From the NCBI GenBank assembly GCA_023398165.1, contig JAEWSQ010000014.1:156114-220113 (forward strand): a stretch of DNA of 64,000 nucleotides, read 5' to 3'. The notes under the pieces were generated by a model. The model was not told the DNA's origin. It made no database searches and worked only from the letters and a program-made list of their open reading frames with translations. Below are positions 1-8,370 of this stretch, piece after piece; the stretch's first letter is position 1; every line of letters starts with the position of its first letter. The stretch is from Spirochaetota bacterium (GTDB lineage: Bacteria; Spirochaetota; Spirochaetia; Treponematales; Treponemataceae). The position numbers and the translations under genes are program-made.

Positions 1-1
1 G

Positions 2-208
2 CAGGAAACACTTGAAGGTTCTATTGTATCTTCGTATGATCAGCAAAAAGGTACAGGTGGATTCGGTTATGATCCTATTGTGTACCTCAAAAACTATGAT
101 AAAACAGTTTCAGAGCTTCCCATTGAGGAAAAAAACCGCATATCTCACAGAGGTAAGGCGTGTTCATTGCTAAGACCTCTTATAGACGCTTTTTCTATGC
201 ACTTATAA
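2..208 (+). CDS. rdgB: RdgB/HAM1 nucleotide pyrophosphatase, C-terminal end
   Basis: This is the last 68 codons of a gene that begins before the window. The reading shows the family motifs GTGGFGYDPIV and SHRGKA, which mark the C-terminal half of RdgB/HAM1 enzymes. These hydrolyse non-canonical purine triphosphates (dITP, XTP) to monophosphates and so keep damaged bases out of DNA. The frame is open from base 2 and ends at TAA 206-208. No terminator is evident before the flagellin leader, so some read-through is possible. Identification is firm, although only about a third of the protein is visible. Confidence 0.9.
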   Translation, partial: QETLEGSIVSSYDQQKGTGGFGYDPIVYLKNYDKTVSELPIEEKNRISHRGKACSLLRPLIDAFSMHL

Positions 209-333
209 TTATACAATGAAGCTATTATGAATTTTCTGTCGTTACATTAAAGAATCATTATCAAACCTCGTCTTACTTTTGATAGTGCATTAGGTAACTT
301 TTTAAAAACCGCCCTTTTTTATCAAAAAAACAC

Positions 334-361
334 TCAAGATTAAGGTCGAATATGCCGAAAC
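334..361 (+). promoter_or_regulatory. Sigma-28-like promoter candidate for the first flagellin
   Basis: TCAAGATT (334-341), a 12-base spacer and GCCGAAAC (354-361) match the flagellar sigma-28 pattern TAAAGTTT/GCCGATAA at 6 of 8 positions in each half. The transcript would have a leader of about 145 bases. The spacing is one base longer than typical, so this is an inference. The rest of the 209-511 gap holds no gene I can see. Confidence 0.45.
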
Positions 362-469
362 AGTACATGGGTAATAGCGGTACAATACAGTCGTTGACTG
401 CGTTCTACTTCTTTCCCGTGTGTGCTAATTTTCACGTATGTAGCCTTGCAAACGTGTAAGTAACACAAA

Positions 470-505
470 GGCGACAAGGATGCCGCCTAAAAATTTCCAT
501 GGAGG
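470..505 (+). promoter_or_regulatory. CsrA-type dual binding site in the flaB leader
   Basis: ACAAGGATG (474-482) matches the core of the known CsrA consensus exactly. It sits in the loop of a short hairpin formed by GGCG (470-473) and CGCC (484-487). A second GGA lies in the Shine-Dalgarno stretch CATGGAGG (498-505), 23 bases downstream. One dimer bridging both would block ribosome loading. The hairpin and spacing are seen in the sequence; binding is inferred from the nearby csrA and fliW genes. Confidence 0.6.
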
Positions 506-511
506 AAAAAT

Positions 512-1372
512 ATGGTCATCAACCACAACATGTCGGCAATGTATTCCAATCGTACTCTCGGAGTGACAACTGCTCGCTCTGCGAAAGATATGGAAAGACT
601 GTCATCCGGTATGAAAATTAACCGTGCCGGTGATGATGCATCCGGTTTGGCAGTATCTGAGAAAATGAGAAGCCAAATCCGCGGTTTGAATCAGGCATCA
701 CAGAATGCATCAAACGCTATCAACTTTGTTCAGGCTACTGAAGGTTACCTTCAGAGTACAACAGAAATTGTACAGCGCATTCGTGAGCTTGCAGTTCAGT
801 CTTCAAACGGTATTTATTCCGATGAAGACAGAATGCAGATTCAAGTTGAAGTATCACAGCTTGTAGCAGAAATTGACCGTGTAGCAAGTCAGGCCCAATT
901 TAACGGCATGAACATGCTCACAGGACGTTTTGCCCAGCAGACTGGAGAGAACGTTGTAACTGCTTCTATGTGGTTCCATATCGGTGCTAACATGGATCAG
1001 CGTGTAAATGTTTTCATAGGTACTATGACCGCAAGTGCACTTGGTCTTCGGGAATTAGGTTCAGAACAAATTATGAGCCTTGCTGCGCCGGATGATGCCA
1101 ACCGTTCAATCGGTGCGCTCGATGAAGCTCTTAAAAAGATCAACAAGCAGAGAGCAGATCTTGGTGCATACCAGAACCGCCTTGACTACACTGTATCGGG
1201 CATCGGTATTGCAGCAGAAAACCTTCAGGCTGCAGAATCACGTATCCGTGATACTGATATGGCAGCTCAGATGGTTGAATTTACCAAGAATCAGGTTCTT
1301 TCACAGGCTGGAACAGCTATGCTTGCACAAGCTAATGCTCAGTCTCAGAATGTCTTGTCCTTGCTTCAGTAG
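512..1372 (+). CDS. flaB: Flagellar filament core protein FlaB (first copy)
   Basis: A 286-residue flagellin made only of the D0/D1 helical ends with no variable D2/D3 insertion, as in spirochaete FlaB proteins. The N-terminus (residues 1-20) and the motifs MERLSSGMKINRAGDDASGL, FNGMNMLTG and ESRIRDTDMA are typical. It assembles into the core of the periplasmic flagellar filament. The start is set by GGAGG at 501-505, seven bases before ATG. It is transcribed ahead of a second flagellin with a terminator-like hairpin between them. FlaB of spirochaetes is normally exported through the flagellar type III apparatus and has no signal peptide, which fits here. Which FlaB paralogue (1, 2 or 3) cannot be decided. 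Confidence 0.96.
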   Translation: MVINHNMSAMYSNRTLGVTTARSAKDMERLSSGMKINRAGDDASGLAVSEKMRSQIRGLNQASQNASNAINFVQATEGYLQSTTEIVQRIRELAVQSSNGIYSDEDRMQIQVEVSQLVAEIDRVASQAQFNGMNMLTGRFAQQTGENVVTASMWFHIGANMDQRVNVFIGTMTASALGLRELGSEQIMSLAAPDDANRSIGALDEALKKINKQRADLGAYQNRLDYTVSGIGIAAENLQAAESRIRDTDMAAQMVEFTKNQVLSQAGTAMLAQANAQSQNVLSLLQ

Positions 1373-1384
1373 GGTACAGTAAAT

Positions 1385-1433
1385 AGCTTGCGGGACGGGC
1401 AGTAAACAACGTTTATTGTCTGTTCCGCAGCTT
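1385..1433 (+). terminator. Stem-loop after first flaB
   Basis: A long imperfect inverted repeat starts at AGCTTGCGGGAC and returns as GTTCCGCAGCTT, with over 20 pairs including wobbles and a loop near AACGTT. It has no strong T-run, so it may be a weak terminator or an mRNA-stabilising hairpin. The remainder of 1434-1633 contains only a CCGGTT/AACCGG hairpin (1591-1611) and AT-rich DNA. Confidence 0.55.
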
Positions 1434-1633
1434 ATTGAACGTTTTCAACCTGTCTCGCAAGTTATTTTCTGTTTTATTCGTTTTCTCATAATCATAAAAA
1501 ACTTCATGTTTGCACTTATGCAGTATGGACGATTGCCGCTTTTGTGTTGTATAATAATAGCGGTAGATCCTTTTGCATAACAGTATTCTACCGGTTGGCG
1601 CTAAACCGGTTTTGACGTAGTGCTAAAAGGCAT

Positions 1634-1674
1634 AAAGCTATGGAAGGCTTTGTGTATTAAACAACATGGAGGGT
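1634..1674 (+). promoter_or_regulatory. CsrA-type dual site in second flaB leader
   Basis: AAAGC (1634-1638) pairs with GCTTT (1647-1651), placing TATGGAAG with its GGA in the loop. A second GGA (1668-1670) lies inside ACATGGAGGGT, which is also the Shine-Dalgarno site. The two GGA motifs are 26 bases apart, matching the layout of the first flaB leader. Confidence 0.5.
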
Positions 1675-1678
1675 ATGT

Positions 1679-2533
1679 ATGATTATTAATCATAACATGA
1701 GTTCTATGTATGCAAACCGTACATTGGGTGTTACAAACTCTCAATTAGCCGGCAACATAGAAAAACTCAGTTCCGGTCAGCGCATTAATAAGGCTGGCGA
1801 CGATGCATCAGGTTTAGCTGTATCTGAAAAAATGAGAACACAGGTACGCGGTTTAAATCAGGCTGAAAGAAATATCCAGAACGGTGTTTCCTTTATCCAG
1901 ACAACCGAAGGCTATCTTGAAGAAACAACTGATATTCTTCAGCGCATACGTGAACTGTCAGTACAGTCAGCAAACGGTATTTATTCCGATGAAGACAGAA
2001 TGCAGATTCAGGTAGAAGTATCGCAGCTTGTTTCTGAAGTAGACCGTATTGCAAGCCAGGCACAATTTAACGGTATGAACATGCTTACAGGAGCCTTTGC
2101 AGCAGATTCTGCAGTAGGAAGAGTAATGCAGCTTCAAATCGGCGCTAATGTCGACCAGAACGCACGTATTTACATCGGCACAATGACAGCTCAGGCTCTC
2201 GGCTTGACTGGTGCTCAGGGTTCTGATGAAAAGATTTCCATCTCTTCACCGGATGCCGCTAATATGGCGATTTCTACTTTAGATGAAGCGATGAAGTCTG
2301 TTAACAGACAGAGAGCGGACCTTGGTGCATATCAAAACCGTTTTGAAATTGCAGCTAAAGGCATAGCTGTAGCTGCTGAAAATATTCAGGCTGCAGAATC
2401 CCGCATCCGTGATACGGACATGGCTTCTGAAATCGTTAATTACACAAAGAACCAGATTCTCTCACAATCTGGTGCTGCAATGCTAGTACAGGCAAATACA
2501 CAGTCCCAAAACGTACTGAAGCTGCTTAGCTAG
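1679..2533 (+). CDS. flaB: Flagellar filament core protein FlaB (second copy)
   Basis: A 284-residue flagellin closely related to its upstream neighbour, with the same D0/D1-only architecture (IEKLSSGQRINKAGDDASGL, FNGMNMLTGAF, ESRIRDTDMASEIV). The two genes differ most in the middle (about residues 140-200), which is the region usually exposed between subunits. GGAGGG ends five bases before ATG. Spirochaete filaments are often built from several FlaB isoforms, and two adjacent copies with separate leaders suggest they can be dosed independently. A stretch around residues 98-115 is almost identical in DNA to the first copy. Confidence 0.96.
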   Translation: MIINHNMSSMYANRTLGVTNSQLAGNIEKLSSGQRINKAGDDASGLAVSEKMRTQVRGLNQAERNIQNGVSFIQTTEGYLEETTDILQRIRELSVQSANGIYSDEDRMQIQVEVSQLVSEVDRIASQAQFNGMNMLTGAFAADSAVGRVMQLQIGANVDQNARIYIGTMTAQALGLTGAQGSDEKISISSPDAANMAISTLDEAMKSVNRQRADLGAYQNRFEIAAKGIAVAAENIQAAESRIRDTDMASEIVNYTKNQILSQSGAAMLVQANTQSQNVLKLLS

Positions 2534-2543
2534 CATTATTACG

Positions 2544-2617
2544 TCATTAAAGAGAGTACTGGATGTCGTCTTTTTAATGATACCTTGACAAACGGAAGGG
2601 GTGCGCCCCTCTTCCGT
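2544..2617 (+). terminator. Two stem-loops between flaB and flaG
   Basis: TCATTAAAGAGAGTAC pairs with GTCGTCTTTTTAATGA (2544-2580), then ACGGAAG/CTTCCGT with a GC-rich core (2592-2617). Neither is followed by a clear T-run, so partial termination or RNA stabilisation between flaB and flaG is the likely role. Confidence 0.5.
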
Positions 2618-2631
2618 CTGCCGGGGTAAAT

Positions 2632-2665
2632 CCGGTAATGGATTACCGGAACAGCTTCATGGAGG
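2632..2665 (+). promoter_or_regulatory. CsrA-type dual site in flaG leader
   Basis: The perfect inverted repeat CCGGTAATGGATTACCGG (2632-2649) presents GGA in an AUGGAU loop. A second GGA at 2661-2663 is part of the Shine-Dalgarno CATGGAGGAG. The spacing of 21 bases resembles the two flagellin leaders. Confidence 0.55.
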
Positions 2666-2671
2666 AGCCCT

Positions 2672-3037
2672 ATGAGTATTATGGTTAATAACATCGGGCA
2701 GAGTTCGGCAATGGATGGCCGTAACGTTATCAGCACTTTGAAAACATCTTTTGTTCCTGGCACGGTTGAAGACACTACAGAGGTAAACGCCGAAGCTGCA
2801 GATGTAGCTAAAGATTTTGAAAGCATTGAATCTCAGGTACGCAGAATACAGGATTATGCTAATTTTGTAGGAAGTAAAATTCAGTTTAGAGTGGATGAGG
2901 ATTTGGGGAAGGTTATTGTCAAGATTGTTGATCCGCAAACCGATAAGGTTATTAAGGAGATTCCGTCCGCAGATGTTCAAAATCTACAAATTCGTCTAAA
3001 AGAAGCATTAGGGTTACTCATAGACGAGAAGATATAG
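2672..3037 (+). CDS. flaG: FlaG-family flagellar protein
   Basis: A 121-residue protein whose second half (KIQFRVDEDLGKVIVKIVDP, then TDKVIKEIPSADVQNL) is the FlaG domain. In other bacteria FlaG limits filament length and is usually encoded next to fliD, as here. The N-terminal 45 residues are low-complexity and poorly conserved, which is normal for the family. ATG follows GGAGG at 2661-2665 by six bases. The gene sits 21 bases before fliD and is likely cotranscribed with it. Confidence 0.88.
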   Translation: MSIMVNNIGQSSAMDGRNVISTLKTSFVPGTVEDTTEVNAEAADVAKDFESIESQVRRIQDYANFVGSKIQFRVDEDLGKVIVKIVDPQTDKVIKEIPSADVQNLQIRLKEALGLLIDEKI

Positions 3038-3058
3038 CCATGCGGGCAGTTATAATTA

Positions 3059-5059
3059 ATGGCAGATATCAGTATACCTGGTGTATCCGATACATATAAA
3101 ACCAATGATCTCATTAAAGCCCTGGTTGAAGCGGAAAAAGTACCGCTCGTCCGGGAACAGGAAAAACTAGACGGTTTTAAAGTAGAACAAAAAAACTGGC
3201 AGCGTATTAATCAGTATATGAGTGAAGTACGCGATTCTGCCAGATCTTTATATTCCTTTAATAATCCCTTTAATGAAAAAATCAGCAGTTCAACTCAGGA
3301 ATCTTCCGTCAGTGCTATACCCGGAAGAGATGCGGAAATCGGTTCATTTAAAATTGATATTGACCGCATCGCATCTTCTGACCGTTTTCTTTCAGCAAAT
3401 TTAAGCAAAGATACTGTCGTTGATCAGGGAACGTATACCTACCGAGTAGGAGATAAGTCTGTTACGTATTCCTGGAAAGGCGGCAAACTCTCAGACTTTG
3501 TTGCAGGACTTAACAAACGCGGAAATAATATTATTAAAGCATCTTTAATAGGAGTTTCATCCTCCCAGCAGTCGCTTCTCATTGAATCTCTCGTAACAGG
3601 GGAAAAAAACCGTCTGCAGTTCGAAGAAGATGCTTTAAGTTTTGCATTAAAAACTGACATGCTTAAGAGCGTTCCTTCAAACCGTATTGAATTTGCTCTT
3701 TCTTCCGAGGAACTTATTGATGTTTCTATGAAGAAACCTCAATTTACGAATAATTCAATAGTATTATCTCCTGAATCGGGGTTTGAAACACTCATACCTG
3801 AAAAAGTAAAACAGGACAGCGGCTCTGTAATTCATTTCACCTATGATATTAAAAATGTTCCCGACATTACTCAGACACCGGAAGAGTACGACAGCCCGGT
3901 TCTACCCTCGCCTGTCTCTATTAATTATCAGGGAATAATTATCTATAATGAGCAGTCTGAAACCTCGCTTCCTCCTTCTTCTCCTGTTGAGCAAAGGAAT
4001 CCTGTTGAGTCTAATACCTTTTTTTATATTAAAAATTCAGACGGGAACCTTATTCCACTTGATTCTTCTTCGGTCAGTTCAAATGAAGTTACAGTTTCCT
4101 TGAAGGATTATCCTTTACTTCAGTCAATTATTGTTAAAAATGAAAATACAGGCAGAGAAATAACTCTTTCGAGTTTTACATCTTCAAACCCTCTGAATAA
4201 TAACGGCTATGAACCGGTAAATCCGGTTTCAACGGCGCAGGACGCTAAACTAAAGTATGAGGGCATTACTATGGTCAGAGATACTAACAAAATTGATGAT
4301 ATTGTACCGGATGTAACGCTTACTCTTGAGAGTCCGACAGAGAAAACCGCAACGATTTCAATAAAGCCCGATACTGAAAAAGTAAAAGACGAACTCATCA
4401 CCTTTGTAGGACGCTATAATAAATTGATTGCAGAAATAAATATTCTAACCCAGTCAAAACCTGAAATAGTCAGTGAACTGCAGTATTTTACAGAAGATGA
4501 GAGCAAAGCAGCTCTTGAAAGACTGGGATCGTTGAGAAATGAGTTTGCTCTGACGAACAGTAAAAACTCGCTTCAGGGAATAATGAGCAATTCCTACAAA
4601 TTTAACGATTCTGCTTCTTTTACCATGCTGTCTCAAATCGGTATTTCAACAAAGTCGTCTTCAGGCGGCGCTGTCTCAGCATCACAGTTACGTGGATATC
4701 TTGAAATTGATGAAAAAAAACTTGATGAAGTCTTAAAAGGAAACATGGTTCAGATAAAGGACCTGTTCGGTTTTGATTCAAACGGAGACCTCATTACCGA
4801 TTCCGGAGTTGCCTATCTTCTTGAACAGCATCTGCAGGCCTATGTTCAAACGGGCGGTATACTTGCAATGAAGAACACATCACTGGATTCAAAAATATCA
4901 ACATCACAAAAACAAATTGAAAAACTTGAAACCCAGGTTGCAAAGAAAGAACAGGAACTTAAAACCAAGTACGGTACAATGGAATCGACCCTAAACAGTC
5001 TTCAATCCCAATCTGATACAATTACGAATTTCTCAAATCAAAATAACTCGAACAAATAA
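3059..5059 (+). CDS. fliD: Flagellar filament cap protein FliD
   Basis: A 666-residue FliD (HAP2). The N-terminal FliD_N segment starts ISIPGVSDTYKTNDLIKALV and the C-terminal FliD_C segment includes FVGRYNKLIAEINILTQ and a terminal coiled coil (about residues 610-655). It forms the filament cap that folds exported flagellin. The central part, about residues 230-390, is rich in Ser, Pro and Asn and looks like the variable exposed domain; the protein is longer than many FliD proteins. No good Shine-Dalgarno site precedes ATG 3059, so translation may be coupled to flaG, whose stop is 21 bases upstream. Confidence 0.93.
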   Translation: MADISIPGVSDTYKTNDLIKALVEAEKVPLVREQEKLDGFKVEQKNWQRINQYMSEVRDSARSLYSFNNPFNEKISSSTQESSVSAIPGRDAEIGSFKIDIDRIASSDRFLSANLSKDTVVDQGTYTYRVGDKSVTYSWKGGKLSDFVAGLNKRGNNIIKASLIGVSSSQQSLLIESLVTGEKNRLQFEEDALSFALKTDMLKSVPSNRIEFALSSEELIDVSMKKPQFTNNSIVLSPESGFETLIPEKVKQDSGSVIHFTYDIKNVPDITQTPEEYDSPVLPSPVSINYQGIIIYNEQSETSLPPSSPVEQRNPVESNTFFYIKNSDGNLIPLDSSSVSSNEVTVSLKDYPLLQSIIVKNENTGREITLSSFTSSNPLNNNGYEPVNPVSTAQDAKLKYEGITMVRDTNKIDDIVPDVTLTLESPTEKTATISIKPDTEKVKDELITFVGRYNKLIAEINILTQSKPEIVSELQYFTEDESKAALERLGSLRNEFALTNSKNSLQGIMSNSYKFNDSASFTMLSQIGISTKSSSGGAVSASQLRGYLEIDEKKLDEVLKGNMVQIKDLFGFDSNGDLITDSGVAYLLEQHLQAYVQTGGILAMKNTSLDSKISTSQKQIEKLETQVAKKEQELKTKYGTMESTLNSLQSQSDTITNFSNQNNSNK

Positions 5060-5072
5060 AAAGGAGCTCACA

Positions 5073-5660
5073 ATGCAGGTCAGTATAAACGGTCAGAATA
5101 TTGATATTTCCCTTGAAAACGAGAAAACTCTTGGAGACTTTTTGAAAGCCTTTGAAGAAAACTGTGCAGCAAATGATGCAACAATTATAGGCATCATTGC
5201 CGACGGTCAGAATCTATCCGCGGGTATCATGGAAGATTATTTTTCAAAAAATCTGGAGGAAATTCAAGTTCTTGAACTTTCAACCGTCCGCTCTGCCGAT
5301 ATTCAAACTTCTTTACAAGATTTATCATTAAAAAGCGCTCAAATTGCAAAAAACCTCTGTTTAATTCCTTTACTCTATCAAACTGGTAAAGACAGTGAAG
5401 CTTTTGCATATATTACAGAATTTGCTGATTTTTTTAATATTTTCTGCAGAACTATCTCTTTATCGAGTCTATTTCCTGCAACGTATGGTACAATACAAAT
5501 ACAAAACAAATCCATATCCGAATTTCTTTCAGATTTTTCAGCTGTTTTGTCTGATTTTGAAAAGGCGCTTCATGATAACGATGTGGTATTAGTTGGTGAT
5601 TTAGCTGAGTATGAAATTGCACCGAGACTTGAATCTTTCAGCTCTCTGACTGCAACGTAA
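5073..5660 (+). CDS. Unrecognised protein of the flagellar cluster
   Basis: A 195-residue protein with GGAG ten bases before ATG, 13 bases after fliD. It begins with a beta-rich stretch (QVSINGQNIDISLENEKTLG) that could be a small ubiquitin- or ThiS-like fold. A mostly helical remainder follows. There is no signal peptide or membrane segment. Its place directly after fliD, where many bacteria keep the flagellin chaperone FliS, suggests a flagellar export or assembly role. I see no FliS signature, so this is a guess from position only. Confidence 0.8.
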   Translation: MQVSINGQNIDISLENEKTLGDFLKAFEENCAANDATIIGIIADGQNLSAGIMEDYFSKNLEEIQVLELSTVRSADIQTSLQDLSLKSAQIAKNLCLIPLLYQTGKDSEAFAYITEFADFFNIFCRTISLSSLFPATYGTIQIQNKSISEFLSDFSAVLSDFEKALHDNDVVLVGDLAEYEIAPRLESFSSLTAT

Positions 5661-5680
5661 CAACATAGAAGGAAGGCATA

Positions 5681-6742
5681 ATGTTTATTCTAGATGCAGG
5701 TTTTTCAAGAAACTATTCAATAATTATTTACGTCCCCCTATTTCTTGGAATAGGTGTGGCTGTCTTTTTTCTAATTGTAAATATAATTTTGAAAACAGTA
5801 CGTAATAGTACTATGAAAAAAAACTCCGATCCTCTAAGACCTACCACAGTATCTGATATTCGCTTTGCAGCTAAAGAATTGAACCTTACCGGTGAGGAAC
5901 GTGATTTTTTATGGAATATCTGTAAAACTAATAAGGTGGCAAATTTTTTATCCTGCATGAAAAACCCGGTACAGCTCGATGAGCTTTTTAAAACGGTTTT
6001 TTCTAAAACATCTACTGAAGATAATAAGGCGCTTTTATTCTCTATAAGAAACAAAATTGATCAGGATAAGCGCAATACTGCATTAATATCGAGTACTAAA
6101 AACATTCCAACAGGTCAGAAAATGACTTACATTGATGAAAATCATGATCAGTATCCTTCCGAGGTCATTGATAATGTACCGGATGGTCTTGTACTCATTG
6201 TACCGAAGAATCTTTACGGCGACGAGTTACGACCTGCTCCTCTTTCCAAAATAACTCTTTCATTTGAAATTAAGGATAATACGGCATACCGTCTCACAAC
6301 AAGAGTTGTGCGGTATCAGCAAAGGATTCACAGTGAACTTGTCGTCTCTCATACAAATAATCTTGAAATACTTCACCGAAGAAATCAGCGTAGAGTTCCG
6401 TACAATCCTGTGTGCGTATTTGCTGCTGTAAAAGTTACAACAGGAGGGAAAGGAAAAGATCCGGCTGTGGAATACGTCCCTCTTGAACACCGTTATGAAG
6501 GAAAGCTTGTTGATATTTCCAGTGAAGGCTGCAGCATACAGACTAATCTTGCAATAAAAAAGCAGCAGTATATTTACATTGAGTTTAAACTTGACGATTC
6601 ATCGACTGATTCTGTATTCGGCATGATAGTTGACACTATAGTTAATTCACAGACTAAATTGAATACTCTCCATATTCACTTTGTAAGAATGAAACTTGAA
6701 ACGAGAAATAAAATTTACACTCTTGTCTATGAATACCTGTAA
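5681..6742 (+). CDS. Membrane-anchored PilZ-domain protein (c-di-GMP receptor)
   Basis: A 353-residue protein. Residues about 11-38 form one hydrophobic membrane segment. A soluble middle part follows, then a C-terminal PilZ domain with the c-di-GMP motifs RRNQRR (about 235-240) and DISSEG (about 277-282). PilZ proteins bind cyclic di-GMP through these residues and often tune motility. An N-terminal beta-rich YcgR-like segment (about 150-230) may precede the PilZ domain. AAGGAAGG lies shortly before ATG. Its position among flagellar genes suggests that it links second-messenger level to flagellar behaviour. Confidence 0.88.
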   Translation: MFILDAGFSRNYSIIIYVPLFLGIGVAVFFLIVNIILKTVRNSTMKKNSDPLRPTTVSDIRFAAKELNLTGEERDFLWNICKTNKVANFLSCMKNPVQLDELFKTVFSKTSTEDNKALLFSIRNKIDQDKRNTALISSTKNIPTGQKMTYIDENHDQYPSEVIDNVPDGLVLIVPKNLYGDELRPAPLSKITLSFEIKDNTAYRLTTRVVRYQQRIHSELVVSHTNNLEILHRRNQRRVPYNPVCVFAAVKVTTGGKGKDPAVEYVPLEHRYEGKLVDISSEGCSIQTNLAIKKQQYIYIEFKLDDSSTDSVFGMIVDTIVNSQTKLNTLHIHFVRMKLETRNKIYTLVYEYL

Positions 6743-6782
6743 TTCTTGACGAATAGCGATTTTTACACTAAGGTGATAGCAG

Positions 6783-7043
6783 ATGAAAGTACTTGAATTA
6801 AGAGATATTCAAAAAGAAGAAGGATACATCTATTACAGGAAAAAGTTTTTCTCTACAGCATTGATCGAAATACCTCAGCGTAATATTGAGGTTCCCTTAA
6901 TGTTCGTTATAGAAACGGGGCCTACCGGATCAAAATCAGTTGAGATAACACTTCAATCATCTATTGATTATCCTGTGCTTCCTGTGATAAAAGCTCTTAA
7001 GGAAAAAATCGGAGAATACGATAAGGAAGGACTGCTTTACTAA
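6783..7043 (+). CDS. Small conserved protein upstream of tsaE
   Basis: An 86-residue soluble protein with alternating beta strands and one C-terminal helix. AAGGTG lies about eight bases before ATG. Its stop TAA overlaps the ATG of tsaE (TAATG), indicating translational coupling. I do not recognise the family. The arrangement after a PilZ gene and before tsaE makes it a real gene rather than a chance frame. Confidence 0.72.
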   Translation: MKVLELRDIQKEEGYIYYRKKFFSTALIEIPQRNIEVPLMFVIETGPTGSKSVEITLQSSIDYPVLPVIKALKEKIGEYDKEGLLY

Positions 7044-7486
7044 TGGTTCTATATACAAAAACAAGCGATGAAACCATAGCTCTGGGTGAAAAAATTGGTT
7101 CGTATTTACGAAAAGGCGACATAATTGCCCTCAAAGGAACACTCGCTGCCGGTAAGACAACAATTACAAAGGGTATTGCACGCTCTCTGGGAGTACAGGA
7201 AGATGTAACAAGCCCTACTTTTACGCTCATTTCTGAATACGAAGGCAGGATTCCTCTATACCATTTTGATGTATACAGACTTGATACTGTTGAAGATTTT
7301 ATAAATCTTGGTTCCGAGGAACTTCTTTATGGAAACGGTGTAAGTATAATTGAATGGAGTGAAAAAATATTTGCCCAGCTGCCTGATTATACTATATCTA
7401 TTCTTCTGGAAACGATGAAAGATAATTCCAGAAAAATTACAATAACAAATTGGAAGTATGAAAATCCGGAAGGCATAATAGTATGA
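7043..7486 (+). CDS. tsaE: tRNA threonylcarbamoyladenosine biosynthesis ATPase TsaE
   Basis: A 147-residue P-loop protein of the TsaE (YjeE) family. The Walker A sequence is GTLAAGKTTITKG (about residues 31-43), followed by SPTFTLISEY and HFDVYRL, which are family hallmarks. TsaE works with TsaB and TsaD to place threonylcarbamoyl on A37 of ANN-decoding tRNAs. It overlaps the upstream gene by one base and tsaB by four (ATGA), so the three are coupled. The Walker A carries Ala-Ala where many homologues have Gly-Ala, which is a mild variation. Confidence 0.94.
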   Translation: MVLYTKTSDETIALGEKIGSYLRKGDIIALKGTLAAGKTTITKGIARSLGVQEDVTSPTFTLISEYEGRIPLYHFDVYRLDTVEDFINLGSEELLYGNGVSIIEWSEKIFAQLPDYTISILLETMKDNSRKITITNWKYENPEGIIV

Positions 7487-8166
7487 AAGCATTATCAATC
7501 GACAGTTCAGGCACCTGCATCAGTATTGCATCACGCAATGAAGATAAGTCTGTTCTAGTATCACTAGATATCGGCATGAGACAATCAGAAAAAATCCTGA
7601 GCTCCATCATTACAGTTCTCAACGAAATAGAAATGTCGCCGAAAGACTTGGATTTTTCATGCCTCTGTCTCGGTCCCGGTTCTTTTACCGGGTTACGCCT
7701 TTCATTTTCAGCATTGAAATCACTTGAGCTTGCTCATTCTATTCCAATATATGGAATCCCTACTCTTTCTGTACTGGCACATTCTTATAGAGTATGGCCC
7801 GGTGCTGTCATACCATGTATTGATGCAAAGAAAAACAGATTCTATACTGCGGTGTACAGAAACGGTATTGAATGTTTAAGCCCCTGTGATATTGAGTGTA
7901 AAGATATTCTTCCCTATATTGACCGTGAAGAAAAGATTCTTTGTACCGGACATGATTCGAAACTCTTTATTGAACAGCTTCTTTCCTGCAACGCCGATCT
8001 TCAATGCAGCTCACTAGATATTCACAGTTCTAATTCTGCTTTTACTCTAATGGACATGGCATACGATAAATACTCTAAAAATGAGAAACCTCTTGAAGAA
8101 TATGAAGGACCTGTTTATATAAGACCGAGCGAGGCCGAGGAATCACTACTTCCCAAGCATAGTTGA
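7483..8166 (+). CDS. tsaB: tRNA threonylcarbamoyladenosine biosynthesis protein TsaB
   Basis: A 227-residue TsaB (YeaZ) of the actin-like ATPase fold. It begins MKALSIDSSGTCISIA and contains the conserved LGPGSFTGLRLSFSALKSLE. TsaB is the inactive partner of TsaD and forms the bridging heterodimer for t6A synthesis. The start overlaps tsaE by four bases. The 3' end runs 21 bases into the oppositely oriented csrA, so the two mRNAs are complementary at their tails. Confidence 0.93.
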   Translation: MKALSIDSSGTCISIASRNEDKSVLVSLDIGMRQSEKILSSIITVLNEIEMSPKDLDFSCLCLGPGSFTGLRLSFSALKSLELAHSIPIYGIPTLSVLAHSYRVWPGAVIPCIDAKKNRFYTAVYRNGIECLSPCDIECKDILPYIDREEKILCTGHDSKLFIEQLLSCNADLQCSSLDIHSSNSAFTLMDMAYDKYSKNEKPLEEYEGPVYIRPSEAEESLLPKHS

Positions 8167-8370
8167 AAGAGATTCCAGAGAATCCTTTGTGACCGCCGCT
8201 TCTCTGTTTTCATTTTGAATGGCGTTAAATACTTCCTGCCTGAAAACTTTGACATCTTTAGGTGCTTCAACGCCGATCTTAACCTGATCGCCTCTTATTT
8301 CAATAATTGAAATCGTTATTTCACTGCCTATCTTTATTTTTTCATTCGTTTTTCTGGAAAGTATCAACAT
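8146..8370 (-). CDS. csrA: Carbon storage regulator CsrA
   Basis: A 74-residue CsrA. It starts MLILSRKTNEKIKIG, contains ISIIEIRGDQVKIGVEAPKD and ends with the usual flexible tail. GGAG lies about ten bases before this ATG, so I place the start here rather than at an in-frame ATG 51 bases upstream. CsrA dimers bind GGA motifs in mRNA leaders and block translation. FliW, encoded directly upstream and overlapping by seven bases, sequesters CsrA when flagellin is low. Likely targets are the flaB and flaG leaders in this window. Confidence 0.96.
   Translation of the reverse strand: MLILSRKTNEKIKIGSEITISIIEIRGDQVKIGVEAPKDVKVFRQEVFNAIQNENREAAVTKDSLESLSTMLGK

Noticed and set aside
2591..2649. IS or transposon end near flaG
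   Set aside because: The inverted repeats are short hairpins in an RNA leader and there is no transposase in the window.
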